Positions 17,812 through 25,922 of a stretch of 64,000 nt of DNA are shown one piece after another. The translations under genes and the position numbers were made by a program. The stretch comes from Epilithonimonas bovis DSM 19482 (GTDB lineage Bacteria; Bacteroidota; Bacteroidia; Flavobacteriales; Weeksellaceae), in NCBI RefSeq assembly GCF_900108115.1, contig NZ_FTPU01000014.1, forward strand, positions 17,340-81,339. Reading direction: 5' to 3'. Numbering within the stretch: position 1 is the stretch's first letter; each line of letters begins with the position of its first letter. Under the pieces are notes generated by a model that was not told the origin of the DNA, searched no databases, and saw only the letters and a program-made list of their open reading frames with translations.

Positions 17812-19023
17812 TTAATTATCTTCATCATCAAAATATTCGAACAAAAAATCATTGTATGGGAATCTGGATATGTGGATCCTGTGGACCTCATCATAGATCA
17901 TTTTTTTCATCTCAGGGAAGTTTTCCTTAGTCAGAGCCGAGATAAAAACAGTTGGATATTTTGATTTGGCCATCCATGTTTTTTTCCATTCATCAAGAGA
18001 AATATTTTTTCTGGAAGACGGTGTAAGGTCATCCTCATCCTTTTTCTCATAAGCAAATGCATCAATCTTGTTAAAAACCATAATGATGGGTTTCTGATGG
18101 GCATCAATCTCCTGAAGAATCTGATTAACTGAAGCAATGTGATCTTCAAAACTTTCATGAGAAATATCAACGACGTGAATTAAAAGATCTGCCTCGCGCA
18201 CTTCATCCAAAGTTGATTTGAAGGACTCTACCAGTTGTGTGGGCAGTTTTCTTATAAATCCTACTGTGTCGGTCAACAGGAAAGGCAGGTTCCCAATCAC
18301 AACCTTACGCACTGTTGTATCCAGTGTTGCAAACAGTTTGTTCTCTGCAAAGACTTCTGATTTTGATAAAGCGTTCATCAGCGTGGATTTCCCAACATTG
18401 GTATAACCAACGAGCGACACTCGCACCATTTTGCCTCGGTTATTTCTTTGCGTAGCCATCTGTTTATCGATGGTTTTCAGTTTATCTTTCAGGAGTGTGA
18501 TTCTGTCGCGGATAATCCTTCTGTCGGTCTCAATTTCGGTTTCACCCGGACCACGCATCCCAATTCCCCCTTTTTGCCGCTCAAGGTGGGTCCACATCCT
18601 CGTTAACCTTGGTAAAAGGTATTGATACTGGGCCAGTTCCACCTGAGTTCTGGCGTAAGAGGTCTGTGCTCTCTGCGCAAAAATATCTAGGATAAGGTTG
18701 GTCCTGTCAAGGATTTTTACCTCGAGCTCACGCTCCAGGTTTTTGAGTTGGGAGGGAGACAGTTCGTCATCAAAAATAACGGTACCTATCTCATTCTCTT
18801 TAACATATTCTTTGATTTCCAAAGCCTTACCACTTCCCACAAAGGTTCGTGAGTCCGGCTGGGACAGTTTTTGAGTGAATCTTTTGTCAACCGTAGCACC
18901 GGCCGTATAAGCCAGGAACTCCAGTTCATCCATATATTCTGTCAGTTTTTCTTCATCCTGATTTTGGGTAACAAGGCCAACCAAAACCGCTTTTTCATAC
19001 TGATGTTCTTTCTTTTCTAACAT
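17812..19023 (-). CDS. hflX: Ribosome-associated GTPase HflX
   Basis: This 403-residue GTPase binds the 50S subunit and rescues stalled ribosomes in studied species. It has an N-terminal HflX domain (about 10-100), the linker GGIGMRGPGETEIETDRR, the P-loop GYTNVGKST (206-214), the switch motif DTVGF (about 252) and NKID. It ends 37 bp before the antiporter gene and may be co-transcribed with it. Confidence 0.95.
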   Translation of the reverse strand: MLEKKEHQYEKAVLVGLVTQNQDEEKLTEYMDELEFLAYTAGATVDKRFTQKLSQPDSRTFVGSGKALEIKEYVKENEIGTVIFDDELSPSQLKNLERELEVKILDRTNLILDIFAQRAQTSYARTQVELAQYQYLLPRLTRMWTHLERQKGGIGMRGPGETEIETDRRIIRDRITLLKDKLKTIDKQMATQRNNRGKMVRVSLVGYTNVGKSTLMNALSKSEVFAENKLFATLDTTVRKVVIGNLPFLLTDTVGFIRKLPTQLVESFKSTLDEVREADLLIHVVDISHESFEDHIASVNQILQEIDAHQKPIIMVFNKIDAFAYEKKDEDDLTPSSRKNISLDEWKKTWMAKSKYPTVFISALTKENFPEMKKMIYDEVHRIHISRFPYNDFLFEYFDDEDN

Positions 19024-19070
19024 TAAAATTTATTGTTTTCTGATTTTGACAAGATACTATTTTTCATCAA

Positions 19071-19096
19071 AAAAACCAAAGAATATCTTTGGTTTT
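19071..19096 (-). terminator. Intrinsic terminator, probably for osmC
   Basis: AAAACCAAAG pairs with CTTTGGTTTT across a short AATAT loop. Read on the minus strand it is followed by a run of T. It lies between osmC and hflX. The rest of this gap (19097-19232) shows no gene. Confidence 0.6.
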
Positions 19097-19232
19097 ACAT
19101 TTTTATCGTGGCATATTTTAACTTAAAAAAGCCAATCTATAATTAGTATGACCCTAAAAAACCGCAGGATTATATTTACATTCAACAAATTGTTGATTTA
19201 AGATAAAACCTGTAGATTTTTGAAATCAATTC

Positions 19233-19646
19233 CTAATTCTCCAGAGTTGCCGCCAATGTTTTTTCAAAGCTAAAAGCAACGCTTACCGGGCATTTTTCTT
19301 TAGCTTCTTTTGCAATTTTTTGGAATTCTTCTTCGGAAATTCCGGGAACTTTTGCATTTAACGTTAATTCAGATAAACTTACTTTTCCGTCTACAAAACT
19401 TATTTTGCAGTCTGTTTCCAATATTTCCGGTGTGTAGCCCGCTTCGGTCAGCAGTGATGATGTCATCATTGCAAAACATCCCGCATGCGCTGCGGCCAGT
19501 AATTCTTCAGGATTAGTGCCAACACCGTCTTCAAACCTGCTTTTAAACGAATATTGAGTATTGTCCAGTACTGTACTTTGAGTGGATAAAACTCCGCTGC
19601 CTTCTTTTACCGTACCTTTCCATACGGCTTTTGCACTTCTTTTCAT
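19233..19646 (-). CDS. osmC: OsmC-family organic hydroperoxide reductase
   Basis: A 137-residue thiol peroxidase of the OsmC/Ohr fold. Both catalytic cysteines are present, in AAAHAGCFAMM and EKCPVSVAF, and the N-terminus KRSAKAVWKGTVKEGSG is typical of OsmC rather than Ohr. It would reduce organic peroxides. Single gene. Confidence 0.9.
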   Translation of the reverse strand: MKRSAKAVWKGTVKEGSGVLSTQSTVLDNTQYSFKSRFEDGVGTNPEELLAAAHAGCFAMMTSSLLTEAGYTPEILETDCKISFVDGKVSLSELTLNAKVPGISEEEFQKIAKEAKEKCPVSVAFSFEKTLAATLEN

Positions 19647-19801
19647 ATGTAAATATTTTTATTGTTTTTAAAGATCATTTGGAATCTGTGATTTCATATT
19701 TTCAATGTTGGATATTATAATTTGTTAATACAAAGGCGTTTTTTTTTAAAATTAATTGTTTTGTAAATTTCAAATTGAATCAAAATCCCTTAATGCTTTT
19801 A

Positions 19802-20242
19802 TCAGTCCCAGTCTGCCGCTACAAATTTCATCGTCGTATTGCCTCCGGAAAGATTAAGAAAATGGCCTTCCAATTTGTATTGTGTCATATTGGGCAAATC
19901 TTTACCAAACTGCTCTTCCAGTTTCATACGGCCGTCGCAATACATCATAGTAGATCCTACACCGGAAAATTTTGCTTTGCCTTTATCAAATTCTGCCGTA
20001 AAAAACATTCCGTTACATCCCATTTTTGCGGTGTAGCGGTTAGGCGCATCACTTTCTTTTGTTAAATCCATGTTAGCCTCTAATTTTGTAAGATCTTCTT
20101 TGGTGAAATCTTTATATTCAACCAGCATCCATTTTCTGTTAATATTTTCCATCATTCCTTTATTATCTTTATTGGATGTCTTACAGGATACGGCTAAAAA
20201 CAGGATTAATGATAAAACCCCAATCGATTTTAAAACTTTCAT
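19802..20242 (-). CDS. META-domain (HslJ-like) lipoprotein
   Basis: The 146-residue protein starts MKVLKSIGVLSLILFLAVSC, a type II signal with lipid-modified Cys. The frame is open ten codons further up, but this ATG gives the proper signal. The mature part has the META pattern: RKWMLVEYKDF, GCNGMFF and MMYCDGRMKLEEQF. HslJ relatives are outer-membrane stress proteins; no enzymatic role is known. Confidence 0.87.
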   Translation of the reverse strand: MKVLKSIGVLSLILFLAVSCKTSNKDNKGMMENINRKWMLVEYKDFTKEDLTKLEANMDLTKESDAPNRYTAKMGCNGMFFTAEFDKGKAKFSGVGSTMMYCDGRMKLEEQFGKDLPNMTQYKLEGHFLNLSGGNTTMKFVAADWD

Positions 20243-20328
20243 AAGGTGTGATTTACCTGATCTGTTAACCAAATCCGTACCATTAGATTTAAAATAATCA
20301 GTAAATTAGCGACAAAATAATATTCTCA

Positions 20329-22464
20329 ATGAAAAAAATATTTTTAGCATTAACCCTGATTCTGGGATATGCACAAATGAGAGCAGATGAAGGTATGTGG
20401 CTTCTGATGCTTGTAAAACGCCTGAACGGTGTAGATATGCAAAAAGAAGGTTTGCACCTGACACCAGAAGAGATCTACTCTGTGAATAACTCGAGCCTGA
20501 AAGATGCTATCGTGAGCTTTGGCGGTTTCTGTACCGGCGAAATCGTTTCTAACCAAGGTTTGATTTTCACCAATCACCACTGTGGTTATGATGCTGTTGC
20601 TGCAGCTTCTACATCAGAAAAAGATTATCTTAAAAATGGTTTTTGGGCCATGAAACCGAATGAAGAGTTCAATGCTAAAAATCTGTATGTCAGATTTCTG
20701 GTAAGGATGGACGATGTCTCTGCAAGAATCAATGCAAAACTGAATAACAATATGTCTGCTGCGGACAGAAAAGCGGTTATCGATGCAGAATATAAAGCCA
20801 TCCAAACAGAAAATTCTGAAAACGGAAAATACACTGTTGTTGTGAGAGATTTTTTCAACGGCAACGAGTTCTATTATTTTGTTTATCAAGACTATAAAGA
20901 CATTCGTCTTGTCGGCGCTCCGCCATCCTCATTGGGAAAATTTGGTGGTGATACAGATAACTGGGAATGGCCAAGACATACGGCAGACTTTACTGTTTTC
21001 CGTGTCTATGCAGACGCTAACGGAAACCCGGCAGAATATTCTGAAACCAACCAACCTCTGAAACCAAAACATTTCCTACCGGTTTCCCTTAAGGGTTACA
21101 AACCTGGAGACTTCACCATGATCCTTGGATATCCGGGAAGAACCAACCGTTATTTGACTTCGTACGGCATCGAACAGATGGTAGACAAAGATTATCCGGC
21201 TTGGGTAGATGCATCCAAAGTGGCAATGGACGTCATGAAAAAATATATGGATAAAGATAAAGCCACTCAGTTAGATTATGCTTCTCAATACGCCAGTGTG
21301 GCCAACTATTGGAAAAACAGAGCCGGAACCATCGACGCTGTAAAGAAAAACGGAACCGTTGCAGAGAAACAAAAAACCGAAGAGATCTACAACCAGTGGG
21401 CTGCACAATCCGCCAACGAAAGCACTTATAATGCTGTATTACCGGAAATTAAAGCTTATTATCAGCAGGTCTCTGCCAGAAACGTGGAGCGCAATTACGC
21501 CTCTATCCTGCAAAGAAATGCCCATTACATAGGAGTAGCTTACCAGCTGGGAAGCCTTTTCAAAACTTATGCTGATCAGGATGATGCAGGAAAAACAGCC
21601 ATGAAACAAAAAGTTTTGGACGCAGTAGACAAAGCTTATGACGGTTTCCACGATAATGTAGAAGGCAAAATGCTGAATTCTTTAGCCGCACTTTATAAAT
21701 CAAGAGTTGCCAAAGATGTTGCTTCGCCAACGATCCTTGCCGCTGATGCTAACAGCCTGTCCACTATGGCTTACGAATCGATCTTTGCGAATGAAAAATC
21801 TGCACTTTTGTTTGTAGAAAACCCTGACCGCTTAAAAATTGATGCTGATAAGCTAAGACAATTTGCCAATGGCATTGTTGAAGATCAAAAATTGGGAATA
21901 GAAAAGTATTCTAAAATTGATGAGAATTTTGCAAAAAACAGCAGATTGTTTTTAGATGGGCTTAGAAAAGCGCAACCAGAAAGAAAATTCTATCCGGATG
22001 CCAACTCTACAATGAGGTTGACTTATGGTACCGTGCAAACTTTACCAAAAAGAAATGACAGAAACTATAAGGGGATCAAAGAAAATTACTATACCGATAT
22101 CAACGGAATGGTTGCCAAATATAAAAAAGGTGATGAAGAATTTGACCTTCCTCAGAAAGTCCTGGATCTTGCCAAGAAAAAAGATTACGGACAGTACGCT
22201 GATAGAAAAGGCGGTTTTATGCCTATCAACTTCTTATCCAACAATGATATTACCGGCGGTAATTCTGGTTCGCCAATCATCGACGGAGACGGTAACCTAC
22301 TTGGGCTTGCCTTTGACGGTAACAGCGAGGCTCTAAGTGGTGACATCGTTTTTGAACCTAACTTACAAAGAACCATCAATGTGGATGTAAGATATGTACT
22401 TTGGGTCATCGACAAATATGCCGGAGCTACAAGGCTCATCAGCGAGCTGACTTTGGTAAAATAG
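20329..22464 (+). CDS. S46 dipeptidyl-peptidase (DPP7/DPP11 family)
   Basis: A periplasmic serine exopeptidase of 711 residues that removes dipeptides from peptide N-termini. It has a signal peptide, the catalytic His in TNHH84CGYDA, and the catalytic Ser in GGNS646GSPIID. The residue 18 after that Ser, which sets specificity in this family, is Gly as in DPP7 (hydrophobic preference) rather than the Arg reported for DPP11. DPP7-like specificity is therefore inferred. A terminator follows. Confidence 0.93.
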   Translation: MKKIFLALTLILGYAQMRADEGMWLLMLVKRLNGVDMQKEGLHLTPEEIYSVNNSSLKDAIVSFGGFCTGEIVSNQGLIFTNHHCGYDAVAAASTSEKDYLKNGFWAMKPNEEFNAKNLYVRFLVRMDDVSARINAKLNNNMSAADRKAVIDAEYKAIQTENSENGKYTVVVRDFFNGNEFYYFVYQDYKDIRLVGAPPSSLGKFGGDTDNWEWPRHTADFTVFRVYADANGNPAEYSETNQPLKPKHFLPVSLKGYKPGDFTMILGYPGRTNRYLTSYGIEQMVDKDYPAWVDASKVAMDVMKKYMDKDKATQLDYASQYASVANYWKNRAGTIDAVKKNGTVAEKQKTEEIYNQWAAQSANESTYNAVLPEIKAYYQQVSARNVERNYASILQRNAHYIGVAYQLGSLFKTYADQDDAGKTAMKQKVLDAVDKAYDGFHDNVEGKMLNSLAALYKSRVAKDVASPTILAADANSLSTMAYESIFANEKSALLFVENPDRLKIDADKLRQFANGIVEDQKLGIEKYSKIDENFAKNSRLFLDGLRKAQPERKFYPDANSTMRLTYGTVQTLPKRNDRNYKGIKENYYTDINGMVAKYKKGDEEFDLPQKVLDLAKKKDYGQYADRKGGFMPINFLSNNDITGGNSGSPIIDGDGNLLGLAFDGNSEALSGDIVFEPNLQRTINVDVRYVLWVIDKYAGATRLISELTLVK

Positions 22465-22487
22465 AAACCAATCATATTATAATATAT

Positions 22488-22515
22488 AATCCACCAAGAT
22501 TTTGGTGGATTTTTT
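22488..22515 (+). terminator. Terminator after the S46 peptidase gene
   Basis: AATCCACCA (22488-22496) pairs with TGGTGGATT (22503-22511), followed by a T-run. Confidence 0.85.
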
Positions 22516-22575
22516 GTTATACCACGATGAAAATATTATAATTAAATTTTTTGTAAATTAGAGAAATCAATTTTT

Positions 22576-23646
22576 ATGAGTTTACGGTCATTATTTCACT
22601 GGTCTTACATTTTTCCGGTTTTATCATTAGTTTATTATTTGCTGGGAATAACGGATGACAGTCCTTTACTGGCAGCATTAGGTGGCGTTTTTTTAATTAG
22701 CTCTGTATTGGGAGCTGTACACCATGCCGAGGTCGTAGCGCACAAAGTTGGGGAACCATTCGGCACCATTATTCTTGCGATAGCCATTACCGTTTTGGAA
22801 GTAGGCCTTATTGTATCATTAATGATCGCCGGTGGAAAAGAAACAGACACATTAGCCAGGGACACTGTCTTTGCTGCAATTATGCTCATTCTTAATGGTA
22901 TCATGGGTGCCTGTCTGTTAGTAGGAGGCATCAAGTTCAAAGAACAGTTTTTTGCCAGGACCTCCGGCAACATGGCGCTTATCAGTTTGGTAGCCATTGT
23001 AGTCATGACCTTAATCTTACCCAATTATACAACCACAGAATCGTCCGCAACATTCAGTACGGCGCAGCTCATTTTTTTCTCAGTTGCATGCCTCGTTATC
23101 TACAGTACATTTCTAATGGTTCAAACAGTGAGGCACCGTAATTATTTTTTACCCGAAAATGATGATGAACCGCACGCAGATCCGCCATCCACCACGACAA
23201 GTATTGTCAGTCTGATTTTTCTCATTATATGCCTTGGCGTTGTTGTATTTTTAGCCAAAGCACTTTCACCAAAGATAGAAGAGATGGTACACAGTGTGGG
23301 TGCCCCAAAATCATTGGTTGGTGTAATCATTGCAGCCGTGGTCCTATTACCCGAAGGCATGGCAGCCATCAAGGCAGCCAGAAGAAACCAGTTCCAGACC
23401 AGTCTTAATCTGGCATTGGGCTCAGCATTGGCCAGTATCGGGTTAACTATACCTTGCGTTGCCGTGGTCTGCATTGTACTTGATCTGCCATTGGTATTGG
23501 GACTGGATATCAAGTCTATGATTCTGCTTGCACTTTCGCTGTATACAGTAATGCTGTCACTCAATCGTGGGAAAACCAATGTTCTGTATGGCCTTGTATT
23601 ATTGGTTAATCTATTTGCCTATATTTTCACAGTAATTGTTCCATAA
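22576..23646 (+). CDS. ChaA-like calcium/cation:proton antiporter
   Basis: A 356-residue protein of the CaCA superfamily with about eleven helices. The two alpha-repeat signatures are visible: GTIILAIAITVLEVGLI in the first half and LLPEGMAAIKAARRNQ with LALGSALASIGLT in the second. Acidic residues in these repeats bind the cation. A Ca2+ or Na+ exchange role is expected from ChaA. The frameshifted GNAT gene follows after 19 bp. Confidence 0.9.
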   Translation: MSLRSLFHWSYIFPVLSLVYYLLGITDDSPLLAALGGVFLISSVLGAVHHAEVVAHKVGEPFGTIILAIAITVLEVGLIVSLMIAGGKETDTLARDTVFAAIMLILNGIMGACLLVGGIKFKEQFFARTSGNMALISLVAIVVMTLILPNYTTTESSATFSTAQLIFFSVACLVIYSTFLMVQTVRHRNYFLPENDDEPHADPPSTTTSIVSLIFLIICLGVVVFLAKALSPKIEEMVHSVGAPKSLVGVIIAAVVLLPEGMAAIKAARRNQFQTSLNLALGSALASIGLTIPCVAVVCIVLDLPLVLGLDIKSMILLALSLYTVMLSLNRGKTNVLYGLVLLVNLFAYIFTVIVP

Positions 23647-23665
23647 ATTTCATTAATTTTATCTA

Positions 23666-24168
23666 ATGAAAATTTTTGAAACAGAACGCCTGATCCTAAA
23701 ACCGCAGATACAGGCGATGCCGATTTTTTTCTGAAGCTATACAATATGCCTTCCTTCATAAAAAATATTGGAGACAGAAAACTCAAAACTAAGGAGGATG
23801 CCGAGACATATAATACTAAACGTTTTCTCCCGCAATTCCAGAAATTAGGTTTTGGCAATTATGTTGTCATACTAAAAGAAGACGGTTCCAAAATTGGTGC
23901 TGTAGGAATATTTGAACGGGATGGCCTGGATGTTCTGGATATTGGCTTTTCTTTTTTTGAGAAATATGGAGGAAAAGGTTACGCTTACGAATCTGCATCC
24001 CGCCTAAAAGAGGCAGCAGCGCTTGATTTTGGAGTAAAAAAACTAAGCGCTATTACGACAACCGATAATTTTTCTTCTCAAAAATTGATTGAGAAACTGG
24101 GACTCAAGTTTCAAAAGATGGTAAGAATCCCTGACGATGAGAAAGAACTGAGGTACTATGAAAATTAA
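23666..24168 (+). pseudogene. GNAT acetyltransferase with a frameshift near codon 13
   Basis: ATG at 23666 starts a typical RimJ/RimL N-terminus, MKIFETERLILKP. This frame then runs into TGA at about 23732. The next frame continues the family pattern as ADTGDADFFLKLYNMPSF and stays open to 24168. Restoring one base, for example G in CCGGCA at about 23704, would join the two. The intact part (from ATG 23746) keeps EKYGGKGYAYES, the acetyl-CoA pyrophosphate-binding loop. It is a recent pseudogene or a sequencing error. Its end overlaps the next gene by 11 bp. Confidence 0.75.
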
Positions 24169-24631
24169 TCTTAGCCATCGGACAGACGTTATCCCACAAA
24201 AAAAGTTAGTCGGCTTGAGTACTTTGACATCTTTTCAGGATGATCAAACAGCACTTCTTTGGAAAAAATTCATGATGAGACGAAAAGAAATCAGCAACCG
24301 GGTTTCCGCCAACTTATTTTCCCTACAGATCTACCCGGCTAATTTTTCTCCCCATCAACCGTTTACTAAATATGCATTGGCCGAGGTCTCTGATTTTGCC
24401 GATATGCCAGAAGAATTTGAAACCTTCGAATTACAGAGTGGGAAATATTTCGTTTTTAATTACAAAGGCAAAGCGGAAAACGGGCCGGAGATTTTCAGAT
24501 ATATTTTCCAAAACTTCCTTCCGGAAAACAACTTAGAAGTGGACAGCAGGCCACATTTTGAGATTTTCGGAGAAGATTATAATCCGAATGACGATTCTGC
24601 ACAAGAAGAAATTTGGATTCCGGTGAAATAG
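24158..24631 (+). CDS. GyrI-like (effector-binding) domain protein
   Basis: This 157-residue protein matches the GyrI-like/AraC effector-binding fold: a beta-rich start (IPQKKLVGLST), the central YALAEVSDFADMPEEFE and the end RPHFEIFGEDYNPND. No DNA-binding domain is attached. Stand-alone versions bind small hydrophobic ligands. It starts inside the end of the GNAT gene and ends 1 bp from convergent bcp. Confidence 0.82.
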   Translation: MKINLSHRTDVIPQKKLVGLSTLTSFQDDQTALLWKKFMMRRKEISNRVSANLFSLQIYPANFSPHQPFTKYALAEVSDFADMPEEFETFELQSGKYFVFNYKGKAENGPEIFRYIFQNFLPENNLEVDSRPHFEIFGEDYNPNDDSAQEEIWIPVK

Positions 24632-24632
24632 A

Positions 24633-25079
24633 TTATTCCAAAATCTGAGCGGCGTGATCTTTGGTCTTTACTTTATCTATAACCTTGGTACAGATGCCTT
24701 TCTCATCAAAAATAAAGGTAGTACGCACAATGCCCATAAATTCCCTGCCCATAAATTTCTTCAGCTGCCAAACACCAAATTGATTGATAATATCATGGTT
24801 TTCATCAGCAATGACATCAAATGGCAATGCATTTTTTTCACTGAAGTTTTTTTGACGTTTCACAGAGTCCGCACTCACGCCAAGCAGCTGGTAGCCGTCT
24901 TTTTCCAGAAAAGAATAATTATCGCGCAAATTACAGGCCTCTGCCGTGCAACCAGGCGTACTGGCCTTTGGGTAAAAGTAAATAATTAGTTTTTTACCTA
25001 TTAGTTTTTGAGAATCGATTTGTTCCCCGTTTTGATTTGTTCCGATAAATTCTGGCAAAGCGTCGCCAACCTGTAACAT
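24633..25079 (-). CDS. bcp: Thioredoxin-dependent peroxiredoxin Bcp (PrxQ)
   Basis: A 148-residue peroxiredoxin that reduces hydroperoxides. The active site STPGCTAEACNLRD shows the peroxidatic Cys and the resolving Cys five residues later, as in atypical 2-Cys PrxQ enzymes. The frame is open ten codons further up, but MLQVGDALPEF is the normal N-terminus, so ATG at 25079 is chosen. Confidence 0.93.
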   Translation of the reverse strand: MLQVGDALPEFIGTNQNGEQIDSQKLIGKKLIIYFYPKASTPGCTAEACNLRDNYSFLEKDGYQLLGVSADSVKRQKNFSEKNALPFDVIADENHDIINQFGVWQLKKFMGREFMGIVRTTFIFDEKGICTKVIDKVKTKDHAAQILE

Positions 25080-25167
25080 AATTTTTAATTTTACACAAAA
25101 GTAATTCATTCTTGAATTTTCATCGTGAATCTGATGTGAAATATTGAATAAATGCTGAAAACCGCAG

Positions 25168-25267
25168 CCCGACTTGAGTGGAGCTCGTCATCGCGAGGGG
25201 CGCAACGATCTTTCAATACCAACGCTACATTCCTCGCGATGACAGCGGGAACGGAAGGCGGATAAAG
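25168..25267 (+). repeat. Dispersed palindromic element, copy 2
   Basis: This is the second copy of the element at 9192-9290, in the same orientation. The stem is GTCATCGCGAGG (25187-25198) / CCTCGCGATGAC (25232-25243). Relative to copy 1 both arms changed one base so pairing is kept. The loop between the arms differs strongly. It ends 22 bp before the nth ATG. The rest of 25110-25289 shows nothing else. Confidence 0.9.
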
Positions 25268-25289
25268 CTGCCATAAAAAAATATAAAAA

Positions 25290-25910
25290 ATGACAAAAAA
25301 GCAAAGAGCCCAAATGATCCAGGAAGAATTAGAAAAATTATACCCCGAAGTCCCTATCCCACTGGATCACAAAGACCCTTTTACACTGATGGTTGCAGTG
25401 GCACTCTCTGCACAAACAACCGATAAAAAAGTGAATCAGGTAACACCTGCGCTTTTTGCCGTGGCAGACACACCCGAAAAAATGGCAAAACTGAGCGTAG
25501 AGCAGATCAAAAACCTGATCAAAGAAATTGGACTTTCCAACTCCAAAGCCAAAAACCTGAAAGGAATGGCAGAAATACTGGTTGAAAAACACCACTCTGT
25601 TGTACCACAAACGTATGAAGAACTGGAGGAATTGCCCGGTGTAGGTCACAAGACAGCATCTGTAGTCATGAGCCAGGGTTTTGGTTTCCCGGCGTTTCCT
25701 GTGGATACGCACATCCACAGGCTGATGACACAATGGAAGTTAACCTCGGGGAAAAATGTTGTAGAAACTGAAAAAGACGCCAAAAGTCTCTTTCCAAAAT
25801 CCGTATGGAACAAACTCCATCTTCAAATCATTTTCTATGGTCGCGAGTATTCGCCCGCAAGAGGGAATAAAGAGAAAGATTTTTTAACGAAAATGTTATT
25901 TGACAAGTAA
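25290..25910 (+). CDS. nth: Endonuclease III without the Fe-S cluster loop
   Basis: A DNA glycosylase/AP lyase of 206 residues for oxidised pyrimidines. The helix-hairpin-helix and catalytic Lys are in LPGVGHKTASVV, and the catalytic Asp in FPVDTHIHRL. The normal C-terminal Cys cluster (C-x6-C-x2-C-x5-C) is absent: the protein has no cysteine at all and ends FYGREYSPARGNKEKDF plus nine residues. It should still be a glycosylase, but without a [4Fe-4S] centre. A dispersed repeat lies directly upstream. Confidence 0.93.
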   Translation: MTKKQRAQMIQEELEKLYPEVPIPLDHKDPFTLMVAVALSAQTTDKKVNQVTPALFAVADTPEKMAKLSVEQIKNLIKEIGLSNSKAKNLKGMAEILVEKHHSVVPQTYEELEELPGVGHKTASVVMSQGFGFPAFPVDTHIHRLMTQWKLTSGKNVVETEKDAKSLFPKSVWNKLHLQIIFYGREYSPARGNKEKDFLTKMLFDK

Positions 25911-25922
25911 CCGCTGTTATGA

